Assembly: GCA_003222755.1 (NCBI GenBank)
Contig: QHXA01000284.1
Span: forward strand, 1 to 13,019
Source: Acidobacteriota bacterium
GTDB lineage: Bacteria; Acidobacteriota; Terriglobia; 20CM-2-55-15
DNA: 13,019 nt
Direction: 5' to 3'
Below the pieces are notes generated by a model. It was not told the origin of the DNA and searched no databases. It worked only from the letters and a program-made list of their open reading frames with translations. Shown in pieces: positions 1 through 7,174 of the stretch (positions are counted from its first letter, which is position 1; the number at the start of each line of letters is the position of its first letter). The position numbers and the translations under genes are program-made.

Positions 1-3000
1 TGATCGACGGCACCCGCCGGATTTCGGGTGAGCGTGATCTGCAAAATGTCGGATGCTGTAGCGACGTCCACCATCGCTCCATCGCTCCAATATCGATTCG
101 CATCCCGATCATTCAGCGTGACCGCCGTGGATGTGCCTCCGCCGATCGAGGCCTGAAGCGGTTCATTCGAATCGTAGGAGATGCCATAGAAAAACAGATA
201 GTAGCGGCCGGGCAACAGTGGCGTGGGCAGACGAACCGTCGCGGATAGCGTCGGCGCCGTAAAGAGCCAACGCATGTACGCCCCTTCCGGCGCATCCCCG
301 CCGTTGTAATAAAACCAATTGGTTTGACCCTCCAGAGCGAGTGAACCAGCCATCACAGTAATGCTTTCCGCATCCGTACTTGCCGAACCGCCATGTGCCG
401 TCGCAGCATTGACGACTATCGTCACGACGTCGTAGCCGGACAATGCGCCGTCGCTGGCCGTTAGCCGCAACACATAGGTGCCGGCCACCGAAAATGTTGC
501 AGTGGTGTTAAGAGTGGTAGCAGTCCCGAAGCTCACGGTACCCGGACCGCTGACTTTCCTCCAAGTCACGGTTAAAGTGCTGGGGGAGGGCAGCCCATCA
601 TCTGTTGCGGTTCCGGAAAGCACCGCTCCGGCAGGCAGAGTGATTGTTTGGTCCGGACCGGCGTTTACCGTCGGAGCCTGGTTTACGGCCGTACCCGTGG
701 TGGCGAGGATCGTGACGAGACCGCTGGCCGACAATGCGCCGTCGGTCGCGGTGAGTTGTAATACATAGGTACCTGCCACAGAGAATGTGGCATTCGTGCT
801 GAGGGCCGCAGGATTGCCGAACGTTACCGTGCCGAGACCGCTGGATTTACTCCAGGTCACACTCACGGTGCTTCCAGTCGGCAGTCCGTCGTCGGCGGCA
901 GTTCCTGACAGAGTCGCGCTCGCAGGCAGAGTAATCGTCTGATCTGAGCCGGCGTTCACAACCGGTGCTTGGTTAATGCCTGTGGCCGCGTTCGCGATGA
1001 TGACCACGTCGTCGCTTGACGAGAGCGCGCCATCGCTGGCCGTCAGACGTAGCGTATACGTGCCGGCCGCCGAAAAGCTGGCCATTCCCGTGAAAGCGGT
1101 CGCATCACCGAATGTCACGGTACCGGGGCCGCTGACCACGCTCCAGGCCGCTGTAAGGACGCCGGTCGGAAGACCGTCATCAGTCGCCGTACCTGTTAGA
1201 TTTGCCGTGGAAGGCACCGTAATTGTTTGATCGGAGCCGGCATTAACGACCGGCGGCTGGTTCGTCACAGCAGGTGGATTGACGGTAATCACCACGTCAT
1301 CGCTGGAGGTCAACGCCGTGTCACTCGCCGTGATACGCAAGATGTAAGTCCCTGCAGTCGAGAACGTGGCGGGCGTATGGATGGCACGGATGTCGCCGAA
1401 CGAGACCGAGCCGGGGCCGCTGAGTTGAGTCCACGTCACGGTTAATGTGCTGCCGGTGGGCAAGTCGTCATCCGTTGCCGTTCCCGAAAGAACTGCTCCG
1501 CTTGGTTGAGTAATCGTCTGATCAGGCCCGGCATTCACTGTTGGGGCCTGATTCGCGATTGTCGTTACTTTGAACCGCACGCCGTTTGATTTAACAGAAC
1601 CCACCTGCACATAAATCTTCCCTGACGCTGCGTCCGAGGGTACGCTCACCGTCAACGCATTTGCACTTGCCGTCAGCACAGGAGCAGTCACTATTCCCCC
1701 GTCCCTGGCAGTAAACAGCACCGTATTTGCACTCGGCGTCAATGCGAATCCGGAACCCGAGATCGTAATGGTGCTGCCTGCAGCTCCGCTAGTAGGATTC
1801 AGGCTCGAGATCCTCACACTTGCAACGGCGCCGGGGACTGCAAACTTTGTAAAGTGCGTGACCTCTGCCGACGCGGTTCGGCCTGACGGGTCCACCGTCG
1901 CCTCAAATCCACTAGCCTCGTATTGATTGGTGGTGGGATTGAAAATCATTACATCGAGGGAAGACCCGGCTGGAAGAGTATCGGTCAAAGGGAATCTCAA
2001 GCGCGCAGGAATCCGAAAGTGTGTTCCGGAAGGCGTACCTTCAACGATTCCGATCAGATGCTCACCTCGGGGCGGCGCTGGAAAATCTGCGACGTTCAAC
2101 CGCGTTATGCGGATCGGAATGTCTTGACTCAATGCTCCCGGAGGAATTGCAACTGAAGCAGAGCCGTCGGGACTCGCGACGATTGCACCTGCACGAGACG
2201 AAACCGGTTGGCCACTCGTCTGCACCGGCAGCGCAGAGCCTTGCGCCGGCACGACAGCCAGAGCTCCGGAAGAGGCAGTTCCCAAGATCTGAATCGCCAG
2301 GATCAATGAAGATGCTGTGATGTGCACTCGGCCTCCACTTTGATCTTGTATCGCAGGCAAGAGATCACTCAAAAGTCCGGACCAGCGCGTGTTCGCGGCC
2401 AGATTGAGCGTCGCCGTGTCGATAGGGTATCCGCGCTGGTCAAACACGTCAATCGTGATCAAGGTGGAGGGCGAATTGGAACTCATCAGCGTCAGGCCCG
2501 TGTAGAAGCCCGAGTCGTCTGGGATAGTTGAAAAAGAAATATCAGAGTAGCCTGTTGCTTGGACCGGCACAGCGGTCAATCCGCCAGCCGGTGTTTTTGA
2601 TTCGAGGTAAGCGAATATGCCTTCCGCTGCTTGGAATTTGACGTAAGCAGCGATGGATCGCGCGGAATTGAAGCCGAATAATTGATCCAGCCGCAACTCC
2701 ACACGTTCATTCGCCGACAACGTTCGCTGTAGTGTTGCCGCTGTCGGATTCCCGCCTCTGTTATTCACATCCGTAATCGCGGCAGTGATCGCGATCGTCT
2801 GCGAATCATTTCCGTAGTTCACTAAGCTCAGCGTCGAAACCGTATTGCGCTGATTGCCGAACTGCGGCATGTATCCGACTTGAAGCCGCCCGTCATCGGG
2901 AATAGCTTCCAGGGCAGCTATGTCCCCGCGATCGCGATAGGTCTCAAACCCGATCAGTGCATCCTCTGAAGAAAGCGCTTCGACAACGGCGTACCCATCG

Positions 3001-3635
3001 AAGTCACGCACTGTCGGGACGAGACCCGCAATGCCGCCGGAGAAACCACTGAATGCGGGTAACGAGAAAGTGCGCTGCGCAACCAACGATCCACTGTTCT
3101 CGAAGAGCGACACACTCACCTCGCTGATACGACGATCGGTCGTGTTGATCAGCACGAGCCTGTTGCCAGAATTGGCGTCTGTGGTGACCGTCGGGAAGAC
3201 CAGGCGGCTTGAAGGCGTAGCGTTGAGATCTGAACCATCGATCGAGGTGTGCCTCGAATCAAAAATAGAGAAAGCACCCGAAATCACACGCGACGTTGTT
3301 TGCAGCTCCACCCAACCCGAAGACACACCGTCGCCGAACAGTTCTCTGGTTCTTAATGCGCGGCTACTCGAAGCCGGCAGCGTTAACGACACGGGATTGA
3401 TGATGCCTGGGCCGCGAAGGACGGCACCTGCGTAACTTCGCGCGATCAAAGTGACGGTCGCGGGTTCCACTGCCGGATTGACGAGAGTCAGTTTTGCATC
3501 TATAGAGTCTGCCGATTGCAGTACAGGCATGTACAAGGGTCCAGGTTGTGCATGAGCTGTGAGAGATAAGAACGGTATGACTACACATAAAGTCGAAATT
3601 GCTGCAAGCCCTCTTGGCTTCGAATTGGGACGCAT
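1..3635 (-). CDS. Giant secreted IPT/PKD-repeat surface protein (C-terminus beyond left edge)
   Basis: I read this minus frame codon by codon from the ATG at 3635 to the window edge and found no stop in 1211 codons. The protein opens with a Sec signal peptide (about residues 1-30, basic start, hydrophobic core, AHA-Q cleavage site). Residues about 30-470 hold four diverged modules of roughly 110 aa, each with a strand like LTLVNP, LVLINT, LSLVNY or LTLMSS and ending in a GWVELQ/GYAVVEA-type strand. Next come a ZU5-like region (about 480-595, core VAIPPGALS), an IPT/TIG domain (about 608-692, SLNPTSGAAGS) and four tandem PKD domains (695-1079). The tail is a beta-rich stretch I do not recognise. 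No enzyme motif is visible. An extracellular adhesion or carbohydrate/protein-binding role is inference from the domain types. It is transcribed alone; the anchor or sorting signal would lie outside the window. Confidence 0.9.
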   Translation of the reverse strand, partial: MRPNSKPRGLAAISTLCVVIPFLSLTAHAQPGPLYMPVLQSADSIDAKLTLVNPAVEPATVTLIARSYAGAVLRGPGIINPVSLTLPASSSRALRTRELFGDGVSSGWVELQTTSRVISGAFSIFDSRHTSIDGSDLNATPSSRLVFPTVTTDANSGNRLVLINTTDRRISEVSVSLFENSGSLVAQRTFSLPAFSGFSGGIAGLVPTVRDFDGYAVVEALSSEDALIGFETYRDRGDIAALEAIPDDGRLQVGYMPQFGNQRNTVSTLSLVNYGNDSQTIAITAAITDVNNRGGNPTAATLQRTLSANERVELRLDQLFGFNSARSIAAYVKFQAAEGIFAYLESKTPAGGLTAVPVQATGYSDISFSTIPDDSGFYTGLTLMSSNSPSTLITIDVFDQRGYPIDTATLNLAANTRWSGLLSDLLPAIQDQSGGRVHITASSLILAIQILGTASSGALAVVPAQGSALPVQTSGQPVSSRAGAIVASPDGSASVAIPPGALSQDIPIRITRLNVADFPAPPRGEHLIGIVEGTPSGTHFRIPARLRFPLTDTLPAGSSLDVMIFNPTTNQYEASGFEATVDPSGRTASAEVTHFTKFAVPGAVASVRISSLNPTSGAAGSTITISGSGFALTPSANTVLFTARDGGIVTAPVLTASANALTVSVPSDAASGKIYVQVGSVKSNGVRFKVTTIANQAPTVNAGPDQTITQPSGAVLSGTATDDDLPTGSTLTVTWTQLSGPGSVSFGDIRAIHTPATFSTAGTYILRITASDTALTSSDDVVITVNPPAVTNQPPVVNAGSDQTITVPSTANLTGTATDDGLPTGVLTAAWSVVSGPGTVTFGDATAFTGMASFSAAGTYTLRLTASDGALSSSDDVVIIANAATGINQAPVVNAGSDQTITLPASATLSGTAADDGLPTGSTVSVTWSKSSGLGTVTFGNPAALSTNATFSVAGTYVLQLTATDGALSASGLVTILATTGTAVNQAPTVNAGPDQTITLPAGAVLSGTATDDGLPSPSTLTVTWRKVSGPGTVSFGTATTLNTTATFSVAGTYVLRLTASDGALSGYDVVTIVVNAATAHGGSASTDAESITVMAGSLALEGQTNWFYYNGGDAPEGAYMRWLFTAPTLSATVRLPTPLLPGRYYLFFYGISYDSNEPLQASIGGGTSTAVTLNDRDANRYWSDGAMVDVATASDILQITLTRNPAGAVD
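396..1553 (-). repeat. Four tandem PKD (K319L-like) domain repeats
   Basis: Coding repeats inside the giant secreted protein. Units begin at about 1553, 1262, 974 and 683 (minus direction) and are 96-97 codons each. Every unit starts NQ(A/P)P(T/V)VNAG(P/S)DQTI, has SGTA(T/A)DD(G/D)LP in the middle, then SG(P/L)G(T/S)V(S/T)FG and ends AGTY(V/I/T)L(R/Q)(L/I)TA(S/T)D. This is the PKD/K319L-type beta-sandwich signature. Units are similar but clearly diverged, so the duplication is not recent. Confidence 0.9.
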
Positions 3636-3644
3636 TAAGGAATT

Positions 3645-3650
3645 CACCTC
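3645..3650 (-). promoter_or_regulatory. Shine-Dalgarno GAGGTG for the giant secreted protein
   Basis: GAGGTG on the minus strand lies nine bases before the ATG at 3635 and fixes that start, which also puts the signal peptide at the exact N-terminus. Confidence 0.75.
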
Positions 3651-3910
3651 AAATTGTTTTTTTTAAAGCGGACACGAAGTACAGGCGGGTCCGCAGGGCT
3701 CGCGGGCATGCACGGCGGTTACCCCTTCATATGGGATGTGTCAGTTGGCTGATTCGGATTTGAGTTGATCAGAAGAAACAGCAGGGCTTACGAAAAATTT
3801 TGGGAGTGTATTTTCGGCCAAGACATCGCAGCTTTTCACGCCCACGATCAACAAAGTAAGTTGATTTCAAGGTCAAGACGTAGACGAACCGATTGCAGCA
3901 GGCGTGAGAA
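3651..3910. other. Intergenic leader region of the giant secreted protein, no gene seen
   Basis: About 260 bases with no convincing gene on either strand. It should contain the 5' leader and promoter of the giant secreted gene. I see a 6-bp stem GCGGAC/GTCCGC (3668-3673 with 3689-3694) just upstream of an A-rich stretch and the ribosome site, and an inverted repeat ATCAAC-7 nt-GTTGAT at 3847-3865 that could be a protein-binding site. I matched neither to a known riboswitch or operator. Confidence 0.4.
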
Positions 3911-3942
3911 TGCAAAAACAAAAGGCCACCAGATTGGTGGCC
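3911..3942 (-). terminator. Rho-independent terminator of the small peptide gene
   Basis: On the minus strand an 8-bp perfect stem (GGCCACCA/TGGTGGCC, 3924-3931 with 3935-3942, 3-nt loop) is followed at once by TTTTGTTTTT. It lies about 43 bases past the stop of the 42-aa ORF, so it closes that transcript and separates it from the giant gene downstream. Confidence 0.85.
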
Positions 3943-3984
3943 TCTCGTTTCGTCCCTATTTAAGCGTTAAATTGCCGAGCTCGT

Positions 3985-4113
3985 CTAGGGATGATGTTGG
4001 GGTCCTCCCTGATTTCCCGGCTGGCCTTCATAACCGAGCAATCCCGGCGGTTGATCAGGAGCAATTTTCAATTCTAGTTCTTCGATTTCAACAGAGAGTT
4101 CTTGTGGATCCAT
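3985..4113 (-). CDS. Small acidic 42-aa peptide, function unknown (possible peptide precursor)
   Basis: ATG at 4113, TAG at 3985-3987. The peptide has two parts. Residues 1-20 are acidic and probably helical (MDPQELSVEIEELELKIAPD). Residues 21-42 are Gly/Pro/Gln-rich and end in HHP. There is no signal peptide, membrane segment or cysteine. Support for expression is unusually good for an ORF this short: the Shine-Dalgarno AAGGAGGT sits 6 nt upstream, an intrinsic terminator lies 43 nt downstream, and promoter-like boxes lie upstream. A leader-plus-tail shape recalls precursors of ribosomal peptide natural products, but no modification enzyme, protease or exporter is in the window, so that reading is speculative. 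I recognise no family. It could equally be a small regulatory or stress protein. Confidence 0.7.
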   Translation of the reverse strand: MDPQELSVEIEELELKIAPDQPPGLLGYEGQPGNQGGPQHHP

Positions 4114-4119
4114 TCAGGT

Positions 4120-4127
4120 ACCTCCTT
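4120..4127 (-). promoter_or_regulatory. Perfect Shine-Dalgarno AAGGAGGT of the 42-aa ORF
   Basis: Eight bases fully complementary to the 16S rRNA 3' end, 6 nt before the ATG. It is the strongest ribosome site in the window and the main reason to believe the short ORF. Confidence 0.85.
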
Positions 4128-4205
4128 GTTATCACTTTTCAGATTCCATTCAATAGAGAATGGCGCTCTCCGAACTTAATTGTAGATATGTGAATGAGAT
4201 GCGTA

Positions 4206-4235
4206 ATTTTGGCTGTGCTTATATTGATGTGTCAA
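4206..4235 (-). promoter_or_regulatory. Candidate sigma-70-type promoter of the 42-aa ORF
   Basis: On the minus strand TTGACA (4230-4235, perfect -35) is followed after 18 nt by CAAAAT (4206-4211, 4 of 6 to the -10 consensus). The start would be near 4199, giving a leader of about 85 nt and a transcript of about 285 nt ending at the terminator at 3911-3942. A second -10-like TACAAT lies slightly downstream without a good -35. Confidence 0.5.
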
Positions 4236-4373
4236 TCTTTTTTTATTCTCAGGCGCGATGCTGCCGAGAGGAGACCAAGGCAGTGTGAACCTAGCGCGTT
4301 CGATTCAGATGTCTGGGTTTGAAACAAATCAGCAGGCAAGTGCGTAGTCGCATGGCTTGCGAAGTCATGCTGG

Positions 4374-4416
4374 TCCGAACTATAGGGCCGGTCTATGACC
4401 GCCCCTACAGTTCGGA
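4374..4416. repeat. Long imperfect palindrome behind the 279-aa secreted gene
   Basis: The arms pair symmetrically about 4395: TCCGAACT/AGTTCGGA (8 bp), one mismatch, TAGGG/CCCTA (5 bp), one C-C mismatch, CGGTC/GACCG (5 bp), loop TAT. It lies about 30 bases past the stop of the minus gene at 4445, so it may act as a transcript-end hairpin, though no T-run follows. Its core (GGGcCGGTC..GACCGcCCC) resembles the hairpin at 5314-5331 on the other side of the same gene. A dispersed REP/MITE-like palindrome is an alternative. Confidence 0.7.
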
Positions 4417-4444
4417 GCGTCGGAAGCTCAATGGGCAAACCTGT

Positions 4445-5284
4445 TCACTTTGCACTGGCACGCTTGACGTCTTTCAACACGACAGGCAGTGCGCTGTAGC
4501 CGTCCAGAGCGATAGTCTTCGCTGAGCTATCGACGGCTACCTTTCCAGTGAGCGAAGCCTTACCTTCACCGATTCCTTTTGCATTCAAGCGCACTTCGAG
4601 AACGCTGAAGTCAAGCTCGGTCGTAGCAGCGCCCCCTGTGGGCTTCCATAACGTGTTCCAAGCACCGAGGCGGCGATCCGTTGCGAAGATGATACGTTCT
4701 CCGCCGTCGGGCTGCGGTATGCGATACGCGTATTTGAGCGAATAACCGGCACTCTCGGATGACCAGAGATATCCGACCGTGCGCCCTGACTGAAGAGCGG
4801 CCGCCAATGCGGCCTCGGGCGTTTGCCGCGCTGCATCGGCTGCAGGCGCACCACCGCGGCCTCCGCCGCCACGTCCGCCCCGACCTGCTGGTGCGGCGGC
4901 TGCTCCGCCAGCTGCAGCCGCCCCGGCCGCAGCATCCGGCGGATTCGCGTCGGGAGCAGGAGCTGGAGCTGCGCCGCCCGCATCGCCGCCCCGTCCGCCT
5001 CCACCTCGAGCCCCGCCACGTGCGCCGCCGCCGCCACGCGCGCCCGCGCCAGGAGTGGCGGTGAGATTCCAAGCGGCGAGTAATTGATCGCGATCGGCGT
5101 CCGTGGACCAGGCCAGCACATCGATGCGGACCGAATCCGGTGCTCCGCTGACGTTTGCTGTCGTCGCCGTAAAGCGCATGACCGGGCCTGTAGGGCCGGA
5201 TGTCTGCGCAATAATCAACATGGAGATAGTTGTGATTCCAAGCAATACAACTAAAGCGTGTCCAATTCGAAGCCTATTGAACAT
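4445..5284 (-). CDS. Secreted 279-aa protein with Gly/Arg/Ala-rich insert, function unknown
   Basis: ATG at 5284 with AGGAGG six bases upstream. Residues 1-27 form a Sec signal peptide (basic start, long hydrophobic run, cleavage near AQ-T). Residues 28-78 look like a small beta domain (MRFTATTANVSGAPDSVRID..AWST). Residues 79-150 are almost only Gly, Arg, Ala, Pro and Asp, with RGG motifs. Residues 151-279 form a second folded part (GRTVGYLWSSESAGYSLKYA..ATDRRLGAWN..LEVRLNAKGIGEGKASLTGKV). The C-terminal part reminds me of hypothetical exported proteins from acidobacteria, but I cannot name a family or activity. The start codon, signal peptide and ribosome site agree, so the gene is real. 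The low-complexity insert may be a flexible linker. The gene stands alone between two palindromes. Confidence 0.85.
   Translation of the reverse strand: MFNRLRIGHALVVLLGITTISMLIIAQTSGPTGPVMRFTATTANVSGAPDSVRIDVLAWSTDADRDQLLAAWNLTATPGAGARGGGGARGGARGGGGRGGDAGGAAPAPAPDANPPDAAAGAAAAGGAAAAPAGRGGRGGGGRGGAPAADAARQTPEAALAAALQSGRTVGYLWSSESAGYSLKYAYRIPQPDGGERIIFATDRRLGAWNTLWKPTGGAATTELDFSVLEVRLNAKGIGEGKASLTGKVAVDSSAKTIALDGYSALPVVLKDVKRASAK
4835..5050 (-). repeat. Low-complexity Gly/Arg/Ala coding tract
   Basis: Encodes residues 79-150 of the 279-aa protein. Imperfect units such as ARGGGG, GGRGG and PAPAP repeat in frame. Because the DNA is built of GCC/CGC/GGC-like triplets, all other frames here are also open and rich in Arg, Ala or Pro, which makes spurious long ORFs on both strands. 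Confidence 0.85.
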
Positions 5285-5289
5285 CGAAA

Positions 5290-5295
5290 CCTCCT
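5290..5295 (-). promoter_or_regulatory. Shine-Dalgarno AGGAGG of the 279-aa gene
   Basis: AGGAGG on the minus strand, 5-6 nt before the ATG at 5284; it fixes the start that carries the signal peptide. Confidence 0.85.
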
Positions 5296-5313
5296 GCGAA
5301 TCACTTGTGTCAA

Positions 5314-5331
5314 GGGCGGTGTAGACCGCCC
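5314..5331. repeat. Perfect 7-bp hairpin GGGCGGT/ACCGCCC in the leader of the 279-aa gene
   Basis: GGGCGGT (5314-5320) and ACCGCCC (5325-5331) form a perfect stem with a 4-nt GTAG loop, 19 bases upstream of the ribosome site. The core resembles the palindrome at 4374-4416. It could be a leader structure of the mRNA or a copy of a dispersed palindromic repeat. Confidence 0.65.
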
Positions 5332-5379
5332 GTTACAGTGTGAAAAGCATTTTATTCGGTGCAGACAACTACGCACCAA

Positions 5380-5408
5380 ATTTTCTTAGAGGTGTATCTG
5401 TGGTTCAA
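5380..5408 (-). promoter_or_regulatory. Weak candidate promoter of the 279-aa gene
   Basis: TTGAAC (5403-5408) and GAAAAT (5380-5385) on the minus strand are 17 nt apart. Both are imperfect. The implied leader of about 90 nt would contain the hairpin at 5314-5331. Listed only because spacing and position fit. Confidence 0.3.
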
Positions 5409-5522
5409 ATTGAGTTTCCGTTACAACCCTGAACCCACGCCGGACGTGGATTTGGGCGGGCGTGGAAAACGCGCGATCCGCTCGTGCCGAAAAATTACGA
5501 AAATACCGTTGAAAAAGTTGAC

Positions 5523-5555
5523 AAAAAAACCTGGTTCCTGTAGAACAGGTCCAGG
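5523..5555 (-). terminator. Rho-independent terminator of a short minus-strand transcript
   Basis: Minus strand: outer stem CCTGG/CCAGG (5551-5555 with 5530-5534), a small internal loop, inner stem CCTGT/ACAGG (5545-5549 with 5537-5541) with a TCT loop, then seven T (5529-5523). The only minus-strand candidate it can end is the short ORF at 5594-5698/5728, because the next genes beyond it run on the plus strand. A noncoding RNA is the alternative. Confidence 0.8.
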
Positions 5556-5593
5556 CCTGTAACTGTTGGCACTAAAGGCTTAAGGGCAGGAAA

Positions 5594-5698
5594 TCAGTCA
5601 ACGTACTGATCGGGCGGTGGTGTGTCTTTGCGCGGATCATGATGTTGAAGGTGGCAGAAGTTCATCAGGAAGTGGAGCACGCCTGAAGTCGTAGACAT
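5594..5698 (-). CDS. Tentative 34-aa (or 44-aa) His/Pro-rich peptide
   Basis: Minus-strand ORF from ATG 5698 to TGA 5594-5596: a hydrophobic first third with one Cys (GVLHFLMNFCHLQHH) and a charged, proline-rich tail (DPRKDTPPPDQYVD). An in-frame ATG at 5728 adds ten basic residues (MRVLRKKPWK). Ribosome sites are modest for both starts: GGA is very close to the inner ATG, and GGA lies 2 nt before the outer one. Support comes mainly from the strong intrinsic terminator about 40 bases past the stop, the same spacing as in the 42-aa unit at 3985-4113. I recognise no family. The transcript could instead be a small noncoding RNA. Confidence 0.4.
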   Translation of the reverse strand: MSTTSGVLHFLMNFCHLQHHDPRKDTPPPDQYVD

Positions 5699-5728
5699 TT
5701 TCCACGGTTTTTTCCTGAGTACTCTCAT

Positions 5729-6022
5729 AGTCCAGCACGGATCGCGCTGTTACGTGGCACCGTCGCAATTTAGGTACCGAACACGAAAGTGAGTCGCCAG
5801 GATGCGCCGCGTGTCTGAGCGTTTGTTGTTTGACACATTGTTCCCTCCTATTCCCGATACGGGCGCAAGGATTTCTGCTGACACTACAGAAGACACCCGA
5901 CAGATATCAAAAAATACCGAACGATTTAGATTTATCGGATCAATCAACCGGCCGGCGCAGACGCAAGGGTCCGCGGAATTCAGCCGTCAGGCGACGGAAG
6001 CCGGAGACAGACAGGTGCTGCG
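5729..6022. other. Intergenic region before the two-component operon
   Basis: About 290 bases between the divergent short minus transcript and the kinase gene. A plus frame runs from ATG 5802 to a TGA at 6024-6026 that overlaps the kinase GTG by GTGA. Its 74-aa product has no recognisable motif and no ribosome site, so I treat it as leader, not gene. Promoters for both directions should be here but I see none I would defend. Confidence 0.35.
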
Positions 6023-7174
6023 GTGACGACAAATGGTCGTGAGAGTCAGCAAGAAAAATTAGCAATTCAAGCGGGCTTACTCGACCTCACGCAGGATGCA
6101 TTGATCATCCGCGACCTCGAGGATCGCATCGAGGTGTGGAACAGAGGTGCGGAACGGCTCTACGGTTGGGGGGCGGCCGAGGCTCTTGGCCAAAATATTC
6201 AAGACCTGCTTCATGACAGCCTTGAACCAGGGTTCGAAGGCGATCTGTCCGACAACGGAGAATGGAACGGCGAGCTGAGGCAAACGACGAAGGACGGCAA
6301 AACTGTTTTTGTTAGAAGCCGCATGAAACTGGTACGCGATGCGGCCGGCTATCCTCGATCCGTTCTGATCGCCAACACGGATATCACGGAACAGAAGACA
6401 ATCCAATCGCAGTTATTGCGCGTGCAGCGGATGGAGACTTTCGGCAGATTGTTCAGCGGGATCGCACACGACCTCAACAACGAGTTGTCTCCGATGCTGC
6501 TGTCCATGCGCATGCTCGAGCATAAACAACCCGACGCCGAGAGCCGCCGCTGGTTTGAGACCTTGCGAGTGAGCGCGCAACGCGCAGGACGGCTGATCAC
6601 GCAGCTGCTCTCGTTTATAAAAGGCATTGACGAAGAACGCATACTGATCCGGCCGGGAGATCTGATTGAAGAAACCGCCGAGATCCTTCGGAGCACGTTC
6701 CCAAAATCAATCGAGATCAAGACTGCGCTCGCCAACGACCTCTGGCCCATTGTCGGCAACGCGACGCATCTGCAGCAGGTACTCATTAATGTTTGCGTGA
6801 ACGCTCGTGACGCCATGCCGGCCGACGGAGTGCTGACCATTGAAGCGGAAAACGTAACGGGCGAACCAATTTCTACGTGCACGGACGATGGCAATCATCT
6901 GCTCATCAAGATCACAGACACCGGGGCCGGCATTCCCCTCGAGATCATCGACAAGATCTTCGACGCGTTTTTCACGACCAAGAATGGGGATATCACGGGA
7001 ACCGGACTTGGATTGTTCACTGTGTCGAGAATCCTCGCGAATCACAAGGGATCCATCAAGGTTTCCAGCAAAGTTGGACAGGGAACACAATTTCAGATCT
7101 ACATTCCGGTCGCGGATTCAGCGGCCTCACTTCTGGCAGTCAGGACGGCACATGCTCAAAACCACCACTCATGA
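6023..7174 (+). CDS. Soluble PAS-domain sensor histidine kinase
   Basis: 383 aa starting at GTG 6023 (AGGTG five bases upstream). A PAS domain covers about residues 14-125 (ALIIRDLEDRIEVWNRGAERLYGW; DITEQK at its end). The dimerisation/phosphotransfer domain has phospho-acceptor H149 in SGIAHDLNNELSP, the HDxNN type seen in FixL- and NtrB-like kinases. The HATPase_c domain follows: N box NVCVNARDAM (256-265), G1 DTGAGI (299-304), F box FDAFFTTK (313-320), G2 GTGLGL (326-331). There is no membrane segment, so it should sense a cytoplasmic signal through the PAS domain; the ligand cannot be read from sequence. It autophosphorylates and passes phosphate to the regulator encoded by the overlapping next gene. 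All catalytic boxes look intact. Confidence 0.95.
   Translation: MTTNGRESQQEKLAIQAGLLDLTQDALIIRDLEDRIEVWNRGAERLYGWGAAEALGQNIQDLLHDSLEPGFEGDLSDNGEWNGELRQTTKDGKTVFVRSRMKLVRDAAGYPRSVLIANTDITEQKTIQSQLLRVQRMETFGRLFSGIAHDLNNELSPMLLSMRMLEHKQPDAESRRWFETLRVSAQRAGRLITQLLSFIKGIDEERILIRPGDLIEETAEILRSTFPKSIEIKTALANDLWPIVGNATHLQQVLINVCVNARDAMPADGVLTIEAENVTGEPISTCTDDGNHLLIKITDTGAGIPLEIIDKIFDAFFTTKNGDITGTGLGLFTVSRILANHKGSIKVSSKVGQGTQFQIYIPVADSAASLLAVRTAHAQNHHS

Noticed and set aside
396..1553. Regularly spaced repeats that could suggest a CRISPR array
   Set aside because: The period is about 290 bases and the repeats encode PKD domains in one continuous frame.
3664..3740. GC-rich leader of the giant secreted gene as a c-di-GMP or other riboswitch
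   Set aside because: The conserved bases of the riboswitch classes I know are not there; only one 6-bp stem is clear.
3765..4193. 142-codon plus-strand open frame
   Set aside because: It covers the minus-strand terminator and the 42-aa gene with its strong signals, and its own product shows no motif.
4585..5211. Long open frames on both strands across the Gly/Arg/Ala tract
   Set aside because: They are by-products of the GC-rich triplet repeats of the 279-aa gene, are Arg- or His-rich nonsense, and lack signal peptide or ribosome site.
5802..6026. 74-codon plus ORF ending in a GTGA overlap with the kinase start
   Set aside because: The overlap is suggestive, but there is no ribosome site, no motif and no hydrophobic core pattern. 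Treated as leader sequence.
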